Part shown: positions 8,312 through 16,194 of the stretch, in pieces
How positions within the stretch are numbered: the stretch's first letter is position 1
How the letters are laid out: each line of letters opens with the position of its first letter
Origin: Bacillota bacterium
GTDB taxonomy: Bacteria > Bacillota > Clostridia > Christensenellales > UMGS416
NCBI GenBank assembly: GCA_023435705.1
Contig: JAEYRH010000003.1
Span: 124,001 to 188,000, forward strand
Direction: 5' to 3'
DNA length: 64,000 nucleotides
The notes under the pieces: generated by a model
What the model was told of the DNA's origin: nothing
What the model saw: only the letters and a program-made list of their open reading frames with translations
Databases searched by the model: none
Made by a program: the position numbers and the translations under genes

Positions 8312-8935
8312 ATGAAATTGTATCAACACATCCTCTGGGATTTTGATGGCACGCTGTTTGACACCTACCCGGTGATGGCGGCAGTGTTTGAGTGCATGCT
8401 GCGCGAGAGGGGCATCGTGGAGCCCCCAGAGGATATTGAGGGTTACATGAGGGTTTCGATGACCGTAGCGCTCAGGCATTATGGGGAGAAACACGCTTTG
8501 GACGAGGCGTTTCTGGTTGAATACAAGCAACGCCGGCAGGAAGTGGAGAAGCTGGCGTGCCACCCGTTCCCGGGCGTTGAAGCACTACTACAGCATATTT
8601 GTGAGTCGGGCAGGGCGAATTATCTGTATACACACCGAAGTGAGTCTACGTTTGACCTGTTGCAGCGCCATGGCTTAACCGGGTGCTTCACAGATTTTGT
8701 CACGTCAGCGCAAAGCTTTGCGCGCAAGCCCAGCCCCGACGCGATCCGACACCTCATGGAGAAACACAGGATGGATCAGGACACCGCGGTCATGATCGGT
8801 GACCGGGAGCTGGACATCCTGGCGGCCAGGAATGCCGGCATCCATTCAATCTTTTTCGGCCCTCACGGGGAGTGCTGCGTCAAGGCGGATGTTTCGGTCT
8901 GCTCCATCGGGGAGCTGGCAGCTTTGCTTGACTAA
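8312..8935 (+). CDS. HAD-superfamily phosphatase
   Basis: 207 residues. Motif I is WDFDGTLFDT (nucleophile and acid/base Asp), motif II lies in YTHRS, motif III Lys in FARKPSPDA, motif IV in VMIGDRELDILAARNAGI. The helical insert after motif I marks a C1 cap, as in phosphoglycolate phosphatase and beta-phosphoglucomutase-like enzymes. ATG 8312 is preceded closely by GGGGAGA; GTG 8303 is the alternative. Its place between two nucleotide pyrophosphohydrolases suggests a nucleoside monophosphate or similar substrate, but this is inference. Confidence 0.8.
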   Translation: MKLYQHILWDFDGTLFDTYPVMAAVFECMLRERGIVEPPEDIEGYMRVSMTVALRHYGEKHALDEAFLVEYKQRRQEVEKLACHPFPGVEALLQHICESGRANYLYTHRSESTFDLLQRHGLTGCFTDFVTSAQSFARKPSPDAIRHLMEKHRMDQDTAVMIGDRELDILAARNAGIHSIFFGPHGECCVKADVSVCSIGELAALLD

Positions 8936-8959
8936 ACTGCTTATATAAAGGATGGAGTT

Positions 8960-9349
8960 ATGGATCAATGCTGGGAGAATGTAAGGGAATTCCACCGTTG
9001 CTTTGACTCGCCGGTCGCAGAACACCCGGCAATGCTCACGGAAGACCGCGTGGAGAAACGCTACCGCTGGATGCTGGAAGAGCTGGATGAGTTCAAGGAA
9101 TCGGCTGATGTTTACGAACAGGCTGACGCCATGATTGACCTGATTTACTTTGCGTTGGGCACGCTAGTGGAGATGGGCGTGCGCCCGCAGAAGGTGTTTG
9201 ACGCTGTGCATCAGGCCAACATGGACAAGATCTGGCCCGATGGGCTGGTTCATCACGGGCCAGACGGCAAGGTGATCAAGTCTCCCGCTTGGCGTGATCC
9301 CGCAGAAACAGTGCGGGCAATCATCGACAGCCAGTCGATAAATCGTTAG
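8960..9349 (+). CDS. MazG-like / phosphoribosyl-ATP pyrophosphohydrolase-like protein
   Basis: 129 residues with AAAGGATGGAG ahead of ATG. It has the pattern of phage and bacterial MazG-like proteins: VREFHRCFDSPV at the start, RWMLEELDEFKES (metal-binding ExxxE), DAMIDLIYFALGTLVEMG (second helix, Asp), and a tail with VHQANMDKIWPDG and DGKVIKSPAW. Such enzymes hydrolyse non-canonical NTPs to NMP and PPi. It ends the trio starting at 7925, with 24 bases between it and the HAD gene. Confidence 0.75.
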   Translation: MDQCWENVREFHRCFDSPVAEHPAMLTEDRVEKRYRWMLEELDEFKESADVYEQADAMIDLIYFALGTLVEMGVRPQKVFDAVHQANMDKIWPDGLVHHGPDGKVIKSPAWRDPAETVRAIIDSQSINR

Positions 9350-9379
9350 AAAACCTTCATTTCTCAGCGTGCCATTGTG

Positions 9380-9388
9380 TGCTATAAT
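9380..9388 (+). promoter_or_regulatory. Extended -10 promoter of lspA-rluD
   Basis: TGCTATAAT at 9380-9388 is a perfect extended -10, 29 bases before the lspA start. No good -35 is seen. Confidence 0.55.
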
Positions 9389-9417
9389 ATCCCGTACGAA
9401 TTTCCGGAGGAAGCCGA

Positions 9418-10002
9418 ATGCTCATCGCGCTGCTTACCGCGTTGTTCTTTTTGATTGCCGATCAGGCCACCAAATACCTGGTGGTCTCCAACATGACCCT
9501 CGGGCAAACGATCCCCGTGATCGAAGGCGCGCTCTATTGGCATTACGCCCGCAACAGCGGCGCGGCGTTCAGCATGCTCACCGGGTTTCAATGGCTGTTT
9601 ATGATTGCCAGTGCCGGTGCCACCGTCGCCATCATCATCTATCTGGCCCGCACGAAAACGCCGATCCACTGGGTGGGCAAGCTTGCGCTGGGCTTGATCA
9701 TGGCCGGTGCGTTGGGCAATTTGTTTGACCGGTTGATGCACGCCAACCATGAGGTGATCGACTTCATCTATGTGAACATCCCGGCGATTAAGTTCGATTT
9801 CGCGATCTTCAACGTGGCCGACTCCTGCGTGACGGTCGGCGCGATCCTTCTGTGCTCCTATATCCTGTTCAAACATGAGAAGTATGTGAAAAAGGTGAAG
9901 GGCCTTGCCGGCGGCGAGCAACCTGCGGAGCAGGTTGCCGAACCTGCCGTAGAGGGCATCCAAACCCCGGAGGGGCATGATGGGGAACAAGCTCCGCTGT
10001 GA
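9418..10002 (+). CDS. lspA: Lipoprotein signal peptidase (signal peptidase II)
   Basis: 194 residues. Four hydrophobic segments and the two catalytic aspartates of the family are visible: GNLFDRL and FNVADSCVTVG, plus DQATKYLV in the first helix and the NSGAAFS motif. It cleaves prolipoprotein signal peptides in the membrane after diacylglyceryl transfer; several lipoproteins in this window are likely substrates. The C-terminal 35 residues form an Ala/Pro/Glu-rich tail, longer than usual, because the coding end overlaps the following gene by 26 bases. CGGAGGA precedes ATG. Confidence 0.95.
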   Translation: MLIALLTALFFLIADQATKYLVVSNMTLGQTIPVIEGALYWHYARNSGAAFSMLTGFQWLFMIASAGATVAIIIYLARTKTPIHWVGKLALGLIMAGALGNLFDRLMHANHEVIDFIYVNIPAIKFDFAIFNVADSCVTVGAILLCSYILFKHEKYVKKVKGLAGGEQPAEQVAEPAVEGIQTPEGHDGEQAPL

Positions 10003-10897
10003 AGCAAATCAACAAGACGCGGGCGCCCGGCTGGACACGTTCCTGGCCGGGCGCTTCCCTGATTATACCCGCTCCAGGCTCAAAAACCTGATCGACGATG
10101 GGCACGCCGCCATCAATGGCAAGGCCGCCAAGGCCGGACAAAAGCTCATCACGGGTGACACGGTTGAGCTCGATGTGCCGGAACTGACGGCTGTGGAGGC
10201 CAAGCCGGAGGAAATCCCCCTGAACATCGTCTATGAGGATGGCAGCCTGATCGTGATCAACAAGCCAAGGGGCCTGGTGGTGCACCCGGCGGCGGGAAAC
10301 GAGCGGGGCACACTGGTGAACGCGCTTTTGAATCATTGCACCGACCTCTCCGGCATTGCCGGGGAGCTGAAGCCCGGCATCGTGCACCGGCTCGATAAGG
10401 ACACCACCGGATTGCTGGTGGTCGCAAAGAATGACCGGGCGCACCTGAGCCTCAGCAAGCAGATCGGCGAGAAAAGCGCCAAGCGCATCTATCTGGCTCT
10501 GGTGGAGGGCAACATCACCGAGGACTCGGGCCGCGTGGACGCGCCGTTGGGCCGCAGCCAGGTTGACCGCAAGAAGATCGCGGTGGTGGAAGACGGCAGG
10601 CAGGCCGCCACGCAATACTATGTGCTGGAGCGGTTTGGCGACCTCACGCTGGTGGAGTGCCATCTGGAGACGGGCCGCACCCACCAGATCCGCGTGCACA
10701 TGAAGCACATCGGGCACCCTGTGGTGGGCGACCCGGTTTATGGCATCCGCAAGCAGCGCTACAAGCTTGATGGGCAGCTACTACACGCGGCAAGGCTGGA
10801 ATTCACCCACCCGGAGACCGGGGAGAGAATGAAGTTTGAAGCGCTGCTGCCGGAGGATTTCCGCGAGGTGCTGGAGACGCTGCGGCGTAAGGTGTGA
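9977..10897 (+). CDS. RluA/RluD-family 23S rRNA pseudouridine synthase
   Basis: 306 residues. An S4 RNA-binding domain occupies about residues 15-75 (ARLDTFLAGRFPDYTRSRL), followed by the catalytic domain with the active-site Asp in HRLDKDTTGLLVVAK and the GRTHQIRVHM motif. The lspA-rluD arrangement is classic in Firmicutes, supporting the RluD (YlyB-like) branch that modifies helix 69 of 23S rRNA. ATGATG at 9977 with GGAGGGG just upstream lies inside the lspA end, so translation is probably coupled. Confidence 0.92.
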   Translation: MMGNKLRCEANQQDAGARLDTFLAGRFPDYTRSRLKNLIDDGHAAINGKAAKAGQKLITGDTVELDVPELTAVEAKPEEIPLNIVYEDGSLIVINKPRGLVVHPAAGNERGTLVNALLNHCTDLSGIAGELKPGIVHRLDKDTTGLLVVAKNDRAHLSLSKQIGEKSAKRIYLALVEGNITEDSGRVDAPLGRSQVDRKKIAVVEDGRQAATQYYVLERFGDLTLVECHLETGRTHQIRVHMKHIGHPVVGDPVYGIRKQRYKLDGQLLHAARLEFTHPETGERMKFEALLPEDFREVLETLRRKV

Positions 10898-11040
10898 ATC
10901 CCCCCTTGGCCCTTTCAGGGCCTTCCCCCCTTAGCAAGGGGGGTGCATTCCGTTCATTATCATGCAACGTTAGCGTGTGAGAACGAAACTCATACCCCCC
11001 TTTTGAAGGGGGGGTAGCCACGGAGTGGCAGGGGGGATTT
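10897..11040. repeat. AAATCCCCCC-type inverted repeat, copy 2
   Basis: Left end AATCCCCCCTTGGCCC and right end AGGGGGGATTT are inverted, enclosing an inner pair (CCCCCCTTAGCAAGGGGGG and CCCCCCTTTTGAAGGGGGG). It begins right at the stop of the pseudouridine synthase gene. The architecture matches the copies at 26665 and 28448. Confidence 0.75.
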
Positions 11041-11089
11041 CACTGAGGTGATGTAAGGTAGTGTTAAAAACAGCCAGCCGAAGGAGTTA

Positions 11090-11755
11090 TTGTTGTTGTA
11101 TTTATCAATAAAAAAAGGCAAACTCGACCTCACCGGCGATGTGGGCGAAGCCACGCTGGCCGACCTGCTGGCCGAGTCGGAGGCATTCGTCGCCGCGCTT
11201 AGAAAGCAGTCGGTGCAATGCCGCATGTGCGGCGAGTGCTGCCACCGCGCGCCGGTGCTGGGGCTGGACATTCTTGCCATGACCGGTGAAGCCAAAACGG
11301 ATGCAGCGCAATGGGCCAAAGAGCACCTGCTGCTGCCCGACCCGCCAGACCTTTCGGCACGGCAGAAGGGCATTGCTGAGTTTATAAAGCAATCGGGCGT
11401 CAGCCAGCGGGATGCCGCCGTGCTCTATGAATACAACCAGTCGGAACCAATTTCATTCCTGCAAACCGAGAACGAGCGCTGCGTTTACCAGCAGGGCAAC
11501 CTTTGCGGGGTTTACGCCCAGCGGCCTTTTGTATGCCGGTTGTATCTGTGCCGGTTCGGCGAGCGGCTTCAGGATCTGCTGGAGATGGTGGTCACGCAGG
11601 GCACTTGGCACGCCTGGGCGGTGCTGGGGGCTGTGCCGATGGAAGCCATCGCGCACAACCCGTTTGCGGGCAAGCAGGGCTATGATCAGGTGAAGTTGAA
11701 AGACTTTGAGTTCGGGCTGGAAGAGGCGATGGGGGAGCTGTTTTCGTACTTTTAG
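11090..11755 (+). CDS. YkgJ-family Cys-cluster protein
   Basis: About 220 residues. The start is one of three consecutive TTG codons (11090-11098); AAGGAG at 11081-11086 favours TTG 11093. Two metal-type Cys clusters define the family: CRMCGECCHRAP near residue 45, and CVYQQGNLCGVYAQRPFVCRLYLC near residue 125. YkgJ-like proteins are thought to bind zinc or an iron-sulfur cluster; the function is unknown. It is transcribed alone, between a repeat element and the ABC-F leader. Confidence 0.75.
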   Translation: MLLYLSIKKGKLDLTGDVGEATLADLLAESEAFVAALRKQSVQCRMCGECCHRAPVLGLDILAMTGEAKTDAAQWAKEHLLLPDPPDLSARQKGIAEFIKQSGVSQRDAAVLYEYNQSEPISFLQTENERCVYQQGNLCGVYAQRPFVCRLYLCRFGERLQDLLEMVVTQGTWHAWAVLGAVPMEAIAHNPFAGKQGYDQVKLKDFEFGLEEAMGELFSYF

Positions 11756-11791
11756 TTTCGCTGCGACTTCTTTGCATACCCGGACAGTGTG

Positions 11792-11820
11792 TTTACAAAT
11801 CAACCGCTTTGCCGTATAAT
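11792..11820 (+). promoter_or_regulatory. Sigma-70 type promoter of the ABC-F gene
   Basis: TTTACA (11792-11797), 17-base spacer, TATAAT (11815-11820). Transcription should begin near 11827, leaving a leader of about 195 bases before the ABC-F start. Confidence 0.8.
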
Positions 11821-11826
11821 ACCCCT

Positions 11827-12022
11827 GAAATCCAACCATGGAGGTTCACAGAGCAGTGAAGAACTAGGCGTTTCGGATGGTGACCAAAGGGCCGTTCCGT
11901 AGATACTACGGAGGGGCTGCTGTATCGCCGGAAGACGCCGAACGTTCAACTTGCCTGCCTCATATGGGTTGGTCATCGTTGTTCTTTTTCGCGCTTCCGG
12001 ATTTGAAGGGAGCGATTTTTTT
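11827..12022 (+). promoter_or_regulatory. ABC-F leader with short upstream ORF and attenuator
   Basis: In order: a short reading frame (ATG 11838 or GTG 11856, both ending at TAG 11865-11867; GGAGG at 11840-11844 favours the three-codon GTG-AAG-AAC version); a 7-bp perfect hairpin (11896-11902 with 11906-11912); CCGGAAG (11928-11934); and a terminator-like hairpin (11992-11998 with 12008-12014) followed by seven T. CCGGAAG is exactly complementary to CTTCCGG in the terminator's left arm, so it can act as anti-terminator. The terminator's right arm contains the AAGGGAG ribosome site of the ABC-F gene. This is the layout of ribosome-mediated attenuation known for antibiotic-resistance ABC-F genes. 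Confidence 0.7.
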
Positions 12023-13627
12023 ATGTTAGTGCTCAAAGCGCAGAAGTTATTGATGGAATATGGCCATAGGCTCCTGTTTGACATCCCGGACCTGGAGCTG
12101 CACTCCGGCGACCGCATTGGCCTGGTGGGCCGCAACGGGGAGGGCAAGACCACGCTGATGAACATCCTGTGCGGCTTCCAGGAGCCAACAGCAGGGTCGG
12201 TGACGGCGCTGATGCCGCTGGCGATGATCCCGCAGTTCAGCGATGATACTGATGGCAGCGCGATCCTGGAGCGCCAGCGGGAGCTGTGGGGCATCCCGGC
12301 GGAGGCGATGAGCGGCGGGGAGAAGACCCGGCTGCTGATCGCAAGGGCCCTGGGCCGTGAAAGCGGCGCACTGTTTTGTGACGAGCCCACCTCGAACCTG
12401 GATGCCGACGGTATCGCTAAGTTGGAGGATGAACTTCAACGTTACGAGGGCGCGCTGGTGGTGGTCTCCCACGACCGCGCGCTGCTCGATAAGCTCTGCA
12501 CCCGCGTCTGGGAGTTGGAGGGCGGCAGGCTCAAGGTCTACCGCGGCAACTGGACTGCCTACCGCGAGCAGAAAGCCCGCGAGGAGCGGCGGGCCTGGGA
12601 TGAGTATGAGGGCTATGTGGACGAGCGTGACCACCTGTTGGAGGCTGCCCGGGGGGCCATGCAGAAGAGCAAGTCGGTTCGCAAGGCACCCAAGCGCATG
12701 GGCAACTCGGAAGCCCGGCTGCACCGGCGGGAGTCCACGGAGATCTCCCAGAAACTGGCCCGCGCCTCCAAGGTGCTGGAGCACCGGCTGGAGCGGCTGG
12801 ATGTGAAGGAGAAGCCCCGCGACGCCGCCCGCGTGCGCCTGAATGCCCGTGATGTGGAGGGGCCCATGAGCCGCCTCGCGCTGCGGGTGGAGGGGTTGGG
12901 CTTTGCATACCCCGGCGGCAAGGCGGTGCTGCGGGATGTGTCTTTCCAGGTGATGACCGGCGAGCGGCTGGCCATTGTGGGCGGCAACGGTGCGGGGAAG
13001 ACCACGCTGCTCAATTGCCTGATGGACGGCGGGCCGGAAATCAAGGAAGCGCCGGGGCTCATCAAAGGCTACTTTCGGCAGGACCTGACGCTGCTGGATG
13101 ACAAAAGGACTTTGCTGGACAATGTGGTGGAAACGGCGGCGGTGCCGGTGCAGACCTGCCGCAACATGCTGGCCCGGGTGCTGCTGACGGCTGACAGCCT
13201 CCGGAAACCGGCCTCTGTGCTGTCCGGCGGTGAAAAGGCCAAGGCGGCGCTCGTGAAGCTGCTGGCCAGTGACGCCAACCTGCTGCTGCTCGATGAGCCC
13301 ACCAACTTTCTGGATGTCTACGCACTGGAAGGATTGGAGGAGATGATCGGTCAGTTCCCTGGCACGGTGGTGTTCGTATCTCATGACCGCTACTTTGTGG
13401 ATAAGGTGGCGGACCGGCGGTTAGTGGTTGAGCGCGGCATGCTGCAGGATGACTCGTTTAAACCCACTCCGCCACCCAGGCGGGATGAAGCCGCCCGCAT
13501 GGCGTTGTCGCTCCGGCTGGACATGCTGCTTTCCAGAATCTCCATAATGAAGGCCGGGCCGGAGCGGGAGAAACTGGAGACCGAGTATGATAGTGTGGCG
13601 ACCGAGCTCAAGGCGTTGGATGATTAA
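12023..13627 (+). CDS. ABC-F ribosome-protection type ATPase (ARE-like)
   Basis: 534 residues with two ATP-binding cassettes and no membrane segments. Cassette 1: Walker A GRNGEGKT, signature MSGGEKTRL, Walker B LFCDEPTSNLD. Cassette 2: Walker A GGNGAGKT, signature LSGGEKAKA, Walker B LLLDEPTNFLD. An arginine/lysine-rich linker of about 80 residues (P-site tRNA interaction motif) lies between. ABC-F proteins act on the ribosome; this short form with an attenuated leader resembles the Vga/Lsa/Msr group that frees the ribosome of macrolides, lincosamides, streptogramins or pleuromutilins. Start ATG 12023 has AAGGGAG upstream; a longer frame to 11951 passes through the leader and lacks a site. 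Drug spectrum cannot be read from sequence. Confidence 0.88.
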   Translation: MLVLKAQKLLMEYGHRLLFDIPDLELHSGDRIGLVGRNGEGKTTLMNILCGFQEPTAGSVTALMPLAMIPQFSDDTDGSAILERQRELWGIPAEAMSGGEKTRLLIARALGRESGALFCDEPTSNLDADGIAKLEDELQRYEGALVVVSHDRALLDKLCTRVWELEGGRLKVYRGNWTAYREQKAREERRAWDEYEGYVDERDHLLEAARGAMQKSKSVRKAPKRMGNSEARLHRRESTEISQKLARASKVLEHRLERLDVKEKPRDAARVRLNARDVEGPMSRLALRVEGLGFAYPGGKAVLRDVSFQVMTGERLAIVGGNGAGKTTLLNCLMDGGPEIKEAPGLIKGYFRQDLTLLDDKRTLLDNVVETAAVPVQTCRNMLARVLLTADSLRKPASVLSGGEKAKAALVKLLASDANLLLLDEPTNFLDVYALEGLEEMIGQFPGTVVFVSHDRYFVDKVADRRLVVERGMLQDDSFKPTPPPRRDEAARMALSLRLDMLLSRISIMKAGPEREKLETEYDSVATELKALDD

Positions 13628-13688
13628 CCACACCTTGCGCCCGGCTTACAGGGAGCGTATGATGAGCATCAGGAATGGGGGATAGCGT

Positions 13689-14234
13689 ATGAAAAGAGCA
13701 CTGCTGGTCATTGATGTGCAGATGGAATACTTCACCGGCAAGATGCCGGTGACCCACCCGCAAGGCAGCTTTGAAAACATCCTGGCGGCAATGGATGGCG
13801 CGGCGGCCCATGGCATCCCGGTGATCCTGGTGCAGCACACCGCCCCCCGGCCCGATTCGGCCACGTTCCGCCGTGGCAGCGCGGAGTGGGAGATCCATGA
13901 GCGTGTGCTGGCCAAGCACCATGACCGGATCGTCGAAAAGAGCCTGCCCGGTAGCTTCACCGGCACCGGCCTGGACGAACTGCTGCGCAGCATGGGTGTG
14001 GACACTGTGGTGATCGCCGGCTATATGACGCAGATGTGCTGCGACACCACCGCAAGGCAAGCGCTTCATCTTGGCTATGCCGTGGAGTTTCTTTCGGACG
14101 CCACAGGCACGCTGGATGTGTGCAACAGCGCGGGCGCCGTCAGCGCTGAAGAGCTTCACCGGGCCATCCTGGTCACGCAGCAAATGCGCTTTTCCAGGGT
14201 CCTCAATACTGCCGAGTGGCTGTCCATTTTATGA
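13689..14234 (+). CDS. Isochorismatase-family cysteine hydrolase
   Basis: 181 residues. The catalytic triad of the family is visible: Asp in LLVIDVQMEYF, Lys in VEKSLPGSF, Cys in GYMTQMCCDTTARQA. Members include nicotinamidases and N-carbamoyl-sarcosine amidases; the substrate is unknown. It follows the ABC-F gene by 61 bases but has its own ribosome site, and is closed by a terminator shared with no other gene. Confidence 0.88.
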   Translation: MKRALLVIDVQMEYFTGKMPVTHPQGSFENILAAMDGAAAHGIPVILVQHTAPRPDSATFRRGSAEWEIHERVLAKHHDRIVEKSLPGSFTGTGLDELLRSMGVDTVVIAGYMTQMCCDTTARQALHLGYAVEFLSDATGTLDVCNSAGAVSAEELHRAILVTQQMRFSRVLNTAEWLSIL

Positions 14235-14273
14235 ACAAGTGAAATCCCTAAAAAGCTCGCAAACAAGAGATCG

Positions 14274-14312
14274 AAGGAGCAATGAGTGAATAATCAACTC
14301 TCATTGCTCCTT
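14274..14312 (+). terminator. Terminator after the isochorismatase gene
   Basis: A 13-base perfect stem, AAGGAGCAATGAG (14274-14286) with its complement at 14300-14312, followed by TGTTGCCTTT. Confidence 0.75.
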
Positions 14313-14339
14313 GTTGCCTTTGATTGCCAGTAAATGACT

Positions 14340-14368
14340 TTGACCATCTTTGACCAAATCAATATAAT
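14340..14368 (+). promoter_or_regulatory. Promoter of hsp20
   Basis: TTGACC (14340-14345), 17-base spacer, TATAAT (14363-14368). A second TTGACC is repeated ten bases on (14350-14355), inside the spacer. I see no CIRCE-type inverted repeat. Confidence 0.7.
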
Positions 14369-14432
14369 GGAATCGTCGAAAGGGCAGTGCATCAGCTGCC
14401 CATAACGAGAAAATGAAAAGGAGGAAATCACC

Positions 14433-14879
14433 ATGTCGAGCTTGATTCCCTATAACAGAAACAGAAACCGGGAGCTTTCCCCTTTCCAGATTATGCGGTC
14501 CATCTTCGACGATCCTTTCTTCAACGACATGAGGGTCACGCCGTTCTCCGCCTATGGCGGCATCCGCACCGACGTGAAGGATTTGGGCAATGAGTTTGTG
14601 ATCGAGGCCGAGATGCCCGGCATCCCGAAGGACAAGATCAACCTGGATATCCACGACGGCGTGCTGACGATCAGCGCCAATGAAGAGACCGAGCAAAAGG
14701 AAGAGAAGAATGATTACATTTATCGCGAGCGCCGCTATGGCCACGTGAGCCGCAGCTTCTCGCTGGACAATGTGGAGGAAGGCGCCATCAAGGCCGATTA
14801 TAAGGATGGTATTCTATTTGTGCACCTGCCCAAGCAGGAGCCTCAGAAGAACAACCCCCGCAAGATCGAGATACAATGA
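14433..14879 (+). CDS. Small heat shock protein Hsp20
   Basis: 148 residues, the usual size. The alpha-crystallin domain runs from about residue 45 to 138 (RTDVKDLGNEFVIEAEMPGI, DGVLTISA, YGHVSRSFSL) and includes the family's closing ADYKDGILFVHLPK motif. The N-terminal part holds the short FDDPFF segment typical of Clostridia Hsp20. It is an ATP-independent holdase. AAGGAGG precedes ATG and there is a strong promoter of its own. Confidence 0.95.
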   Translation: MSSLIPYNRNRNRELSPFQIMRSIFDDPFFNDMRVTPFSAYGGIRTDVKDLGNEFVIEAEMPGIPKDKINLDIHDGVLTISANEETEQKEEKNDYIYRERRYGHVSRSFSLDNVEEGAIKADYKDGILFVHLPKQEPQKNNPRKIEIQ

Positions 14880-15294
14880 CAGCCCCGGAGCAGGAGAAGG
14901 ATTGACACCCCACCCCTTATTTCGCCTTCGGTGCTATCGCACCTCGGCGAGTTTGGTTCTCGTACATGCAACCCGTTACCCACCCACCGCGCATGTCGCT
15001 GGGTGGGTTCTTTGCTTATTAATCTCGTTTTCCTGACACTTATAGTTAAGATTTCCAGCCTGCGGGCTCGTTTTGCTGTCTATTCCGTCCAGTTTATCGG
15101 TTGCCTCTGCCGGATAAACCGGCTATCGGCTCTAGCCATATTCTCTCGCTCAATATGCTGATGGTTTTTGACAAGCTGGGGCCGCCCGCACAGTCGGGCG
15201 GTTATTTGTTATTATATAGAATCAACTCTCTTTCGAATGCTTATACGGATATTACAATGGTATAATAAAGGCATCCGACCCGATGGAGGACGAT
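14880..15294. other. Gene-free stretch after hsp20
   Basis: Holds the two-part repeat above, then about 170 bases without recognised features except a terminator-like hairpin (CCGCCCG 15182-15188 with CGGGCGG 15195-15201, then TTATTTG) and a -10 like TATAAT at 15261-15266 just before the next gene. The middle (15014-15180) is low in GC for this genome and holds nothing I recognise. Confidence 0.5.
14920..15013 (+). repeat. Hairpin-plus-terminator element, copy 1
   Basis: A compact hairpin (CGCC TTC GGTGC n4 GCACC TC GGCG) followed about 35 bases on by a terminator-like stem (CCCACCCA / TGGGTGGG, then TTCTTT). The same arrangement, nearly identical in the two stems and different in the linking sequence, is at 20160-20250. 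Confidence 0.75.
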
Positions 15295-16143
15295 ATGGGC
15301 GACTTGTTTCCGAGAACCTCGGTGGAGGGCATTTCTCTTTCCCGCATGATCATCGGCACCAACTGGATCCTGGGCTGGAGCCACACCGGCGCCGCCGCCG
15401 ACGCGATGATCCACAAGACCAACCACAGCAAGGAAGTGGTGGCGGACCTGCTGGAAGTCTTCCTGCGCCATGGCGTGGACACGCTCATGGGGCCGCTTAG
15501 CCCCCAGCCTTTGATCCTGGACGCAATGAAGCTGGCTGAAGACCGCACCGGCAAGGGCATCATCCGGGTGGATACACCCATTCTCAACATGGACGATACC
15601 ACAGAGGGCCGCCGTGAGGCCGAGAAGGTCATAGCCGACTGCAAGCGGGAGGGCGCTTCGTTCTGCTTGATCCACCACTCCTCCGCCGAGCAGCTGGTCA
15701 ATAAAAACACACGCACGCTGGACCGCCTGCCGGACTATACGAAGATGATCCGCGACCATGGCATGGTGCCTGGCCTCTCCGCCCACATGCCAGAGCTCAT
15801 TGTATATTCTGACGCCAACGAGTATGACGTGCAGACCTACATCCAGATCTACAATTGCCTCGGGTTCCTGATGCAGATCGAGGTGGAGTCCGTCGCCAAC
15901 ACGATCTGGAATGCCAAAAAGCCGGTGATGACGATCAAGCCCATGGCCGCCGGCCGCTGCACACCCTTTGTGGGCCTGAACTTTGTGTGGAACACAATCC
16001 GGCCGCAAGACATGGTCACTGTGGGCTGCATGACGCCCCATGAGGCCGAGGAGGATATCGAGATTTCCCTGGCTGCCATCGAGCGCCGCGCGCCCGACCT
16101 GGAGGGCCGGTCCAGCCCCAACAAGACGGAGATTATGAGGTAA
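15295..16143 (+). CDS. Aldo/keto reductase-like TIM-barrel protein, function unknown
   Basis: 282 residues from ATG 15295, with GGAGG (15286-15290) upstream; ATG 15283 lies before the ribosome site. The front (GISLSRMIIGTNWI) and especially the back (VMTIKPMAAGR, then VGCMTPHEAEEDIEISLAAIE) resemble the aldo/keto reductase fold, where the last segment binds NADPH. The family's Asp-Tyr-Lys-His tetrad is not obvious to me, so it may have lost oxidoreductase activity. Monocistronic, closed by a strong terminator. Confidence 0.5.
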   Translation: MGDLFPRTSVEGISLSRMIIGTNWILGWSHTGAAADAMIHKTNHSKEVVADLLEVFLRHGVDTLMGPLSPQPLILDAMKLAEDRTGKGIIRVDTPILNMDDTTEGRREAEKVIADCKREGASFCLIHHSSAEQLVNKNTRTLDRLPDYTKMIRDHGMVPGLSAHMPELIVYSDANEYDVQTYIQIYNCLGFLMQIEVESVANTIWNAKKPVMTIKPMAAGRCTPFVGLNFVWNTIRPQDMVTVGCMTPHEAEEDIEISLAAIERRAPDLEGRSSPNKTEIMR

Positions 16144-16162
16144 ATAACCGAGGTTAATGCCT

Positions 16163-16194
16163 GCCCCCTCTCATGCGATGGGAGGGGGCTTTTT
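16163..16194 (+). terminator. Terminator after the AKR-like gene
   Basis: GCCCCCTCTCAT (16163-16174) pairs with 16178-16189 around the loop GCG, followed by TTTTT. Confidence 0.9.

Noticed and set aside
12047..13384. Minus-strand open frame of 445 codons over the ABC-F gene
   Set aside because: Antisense shadow of a gene with complete Walker and signature motifs.
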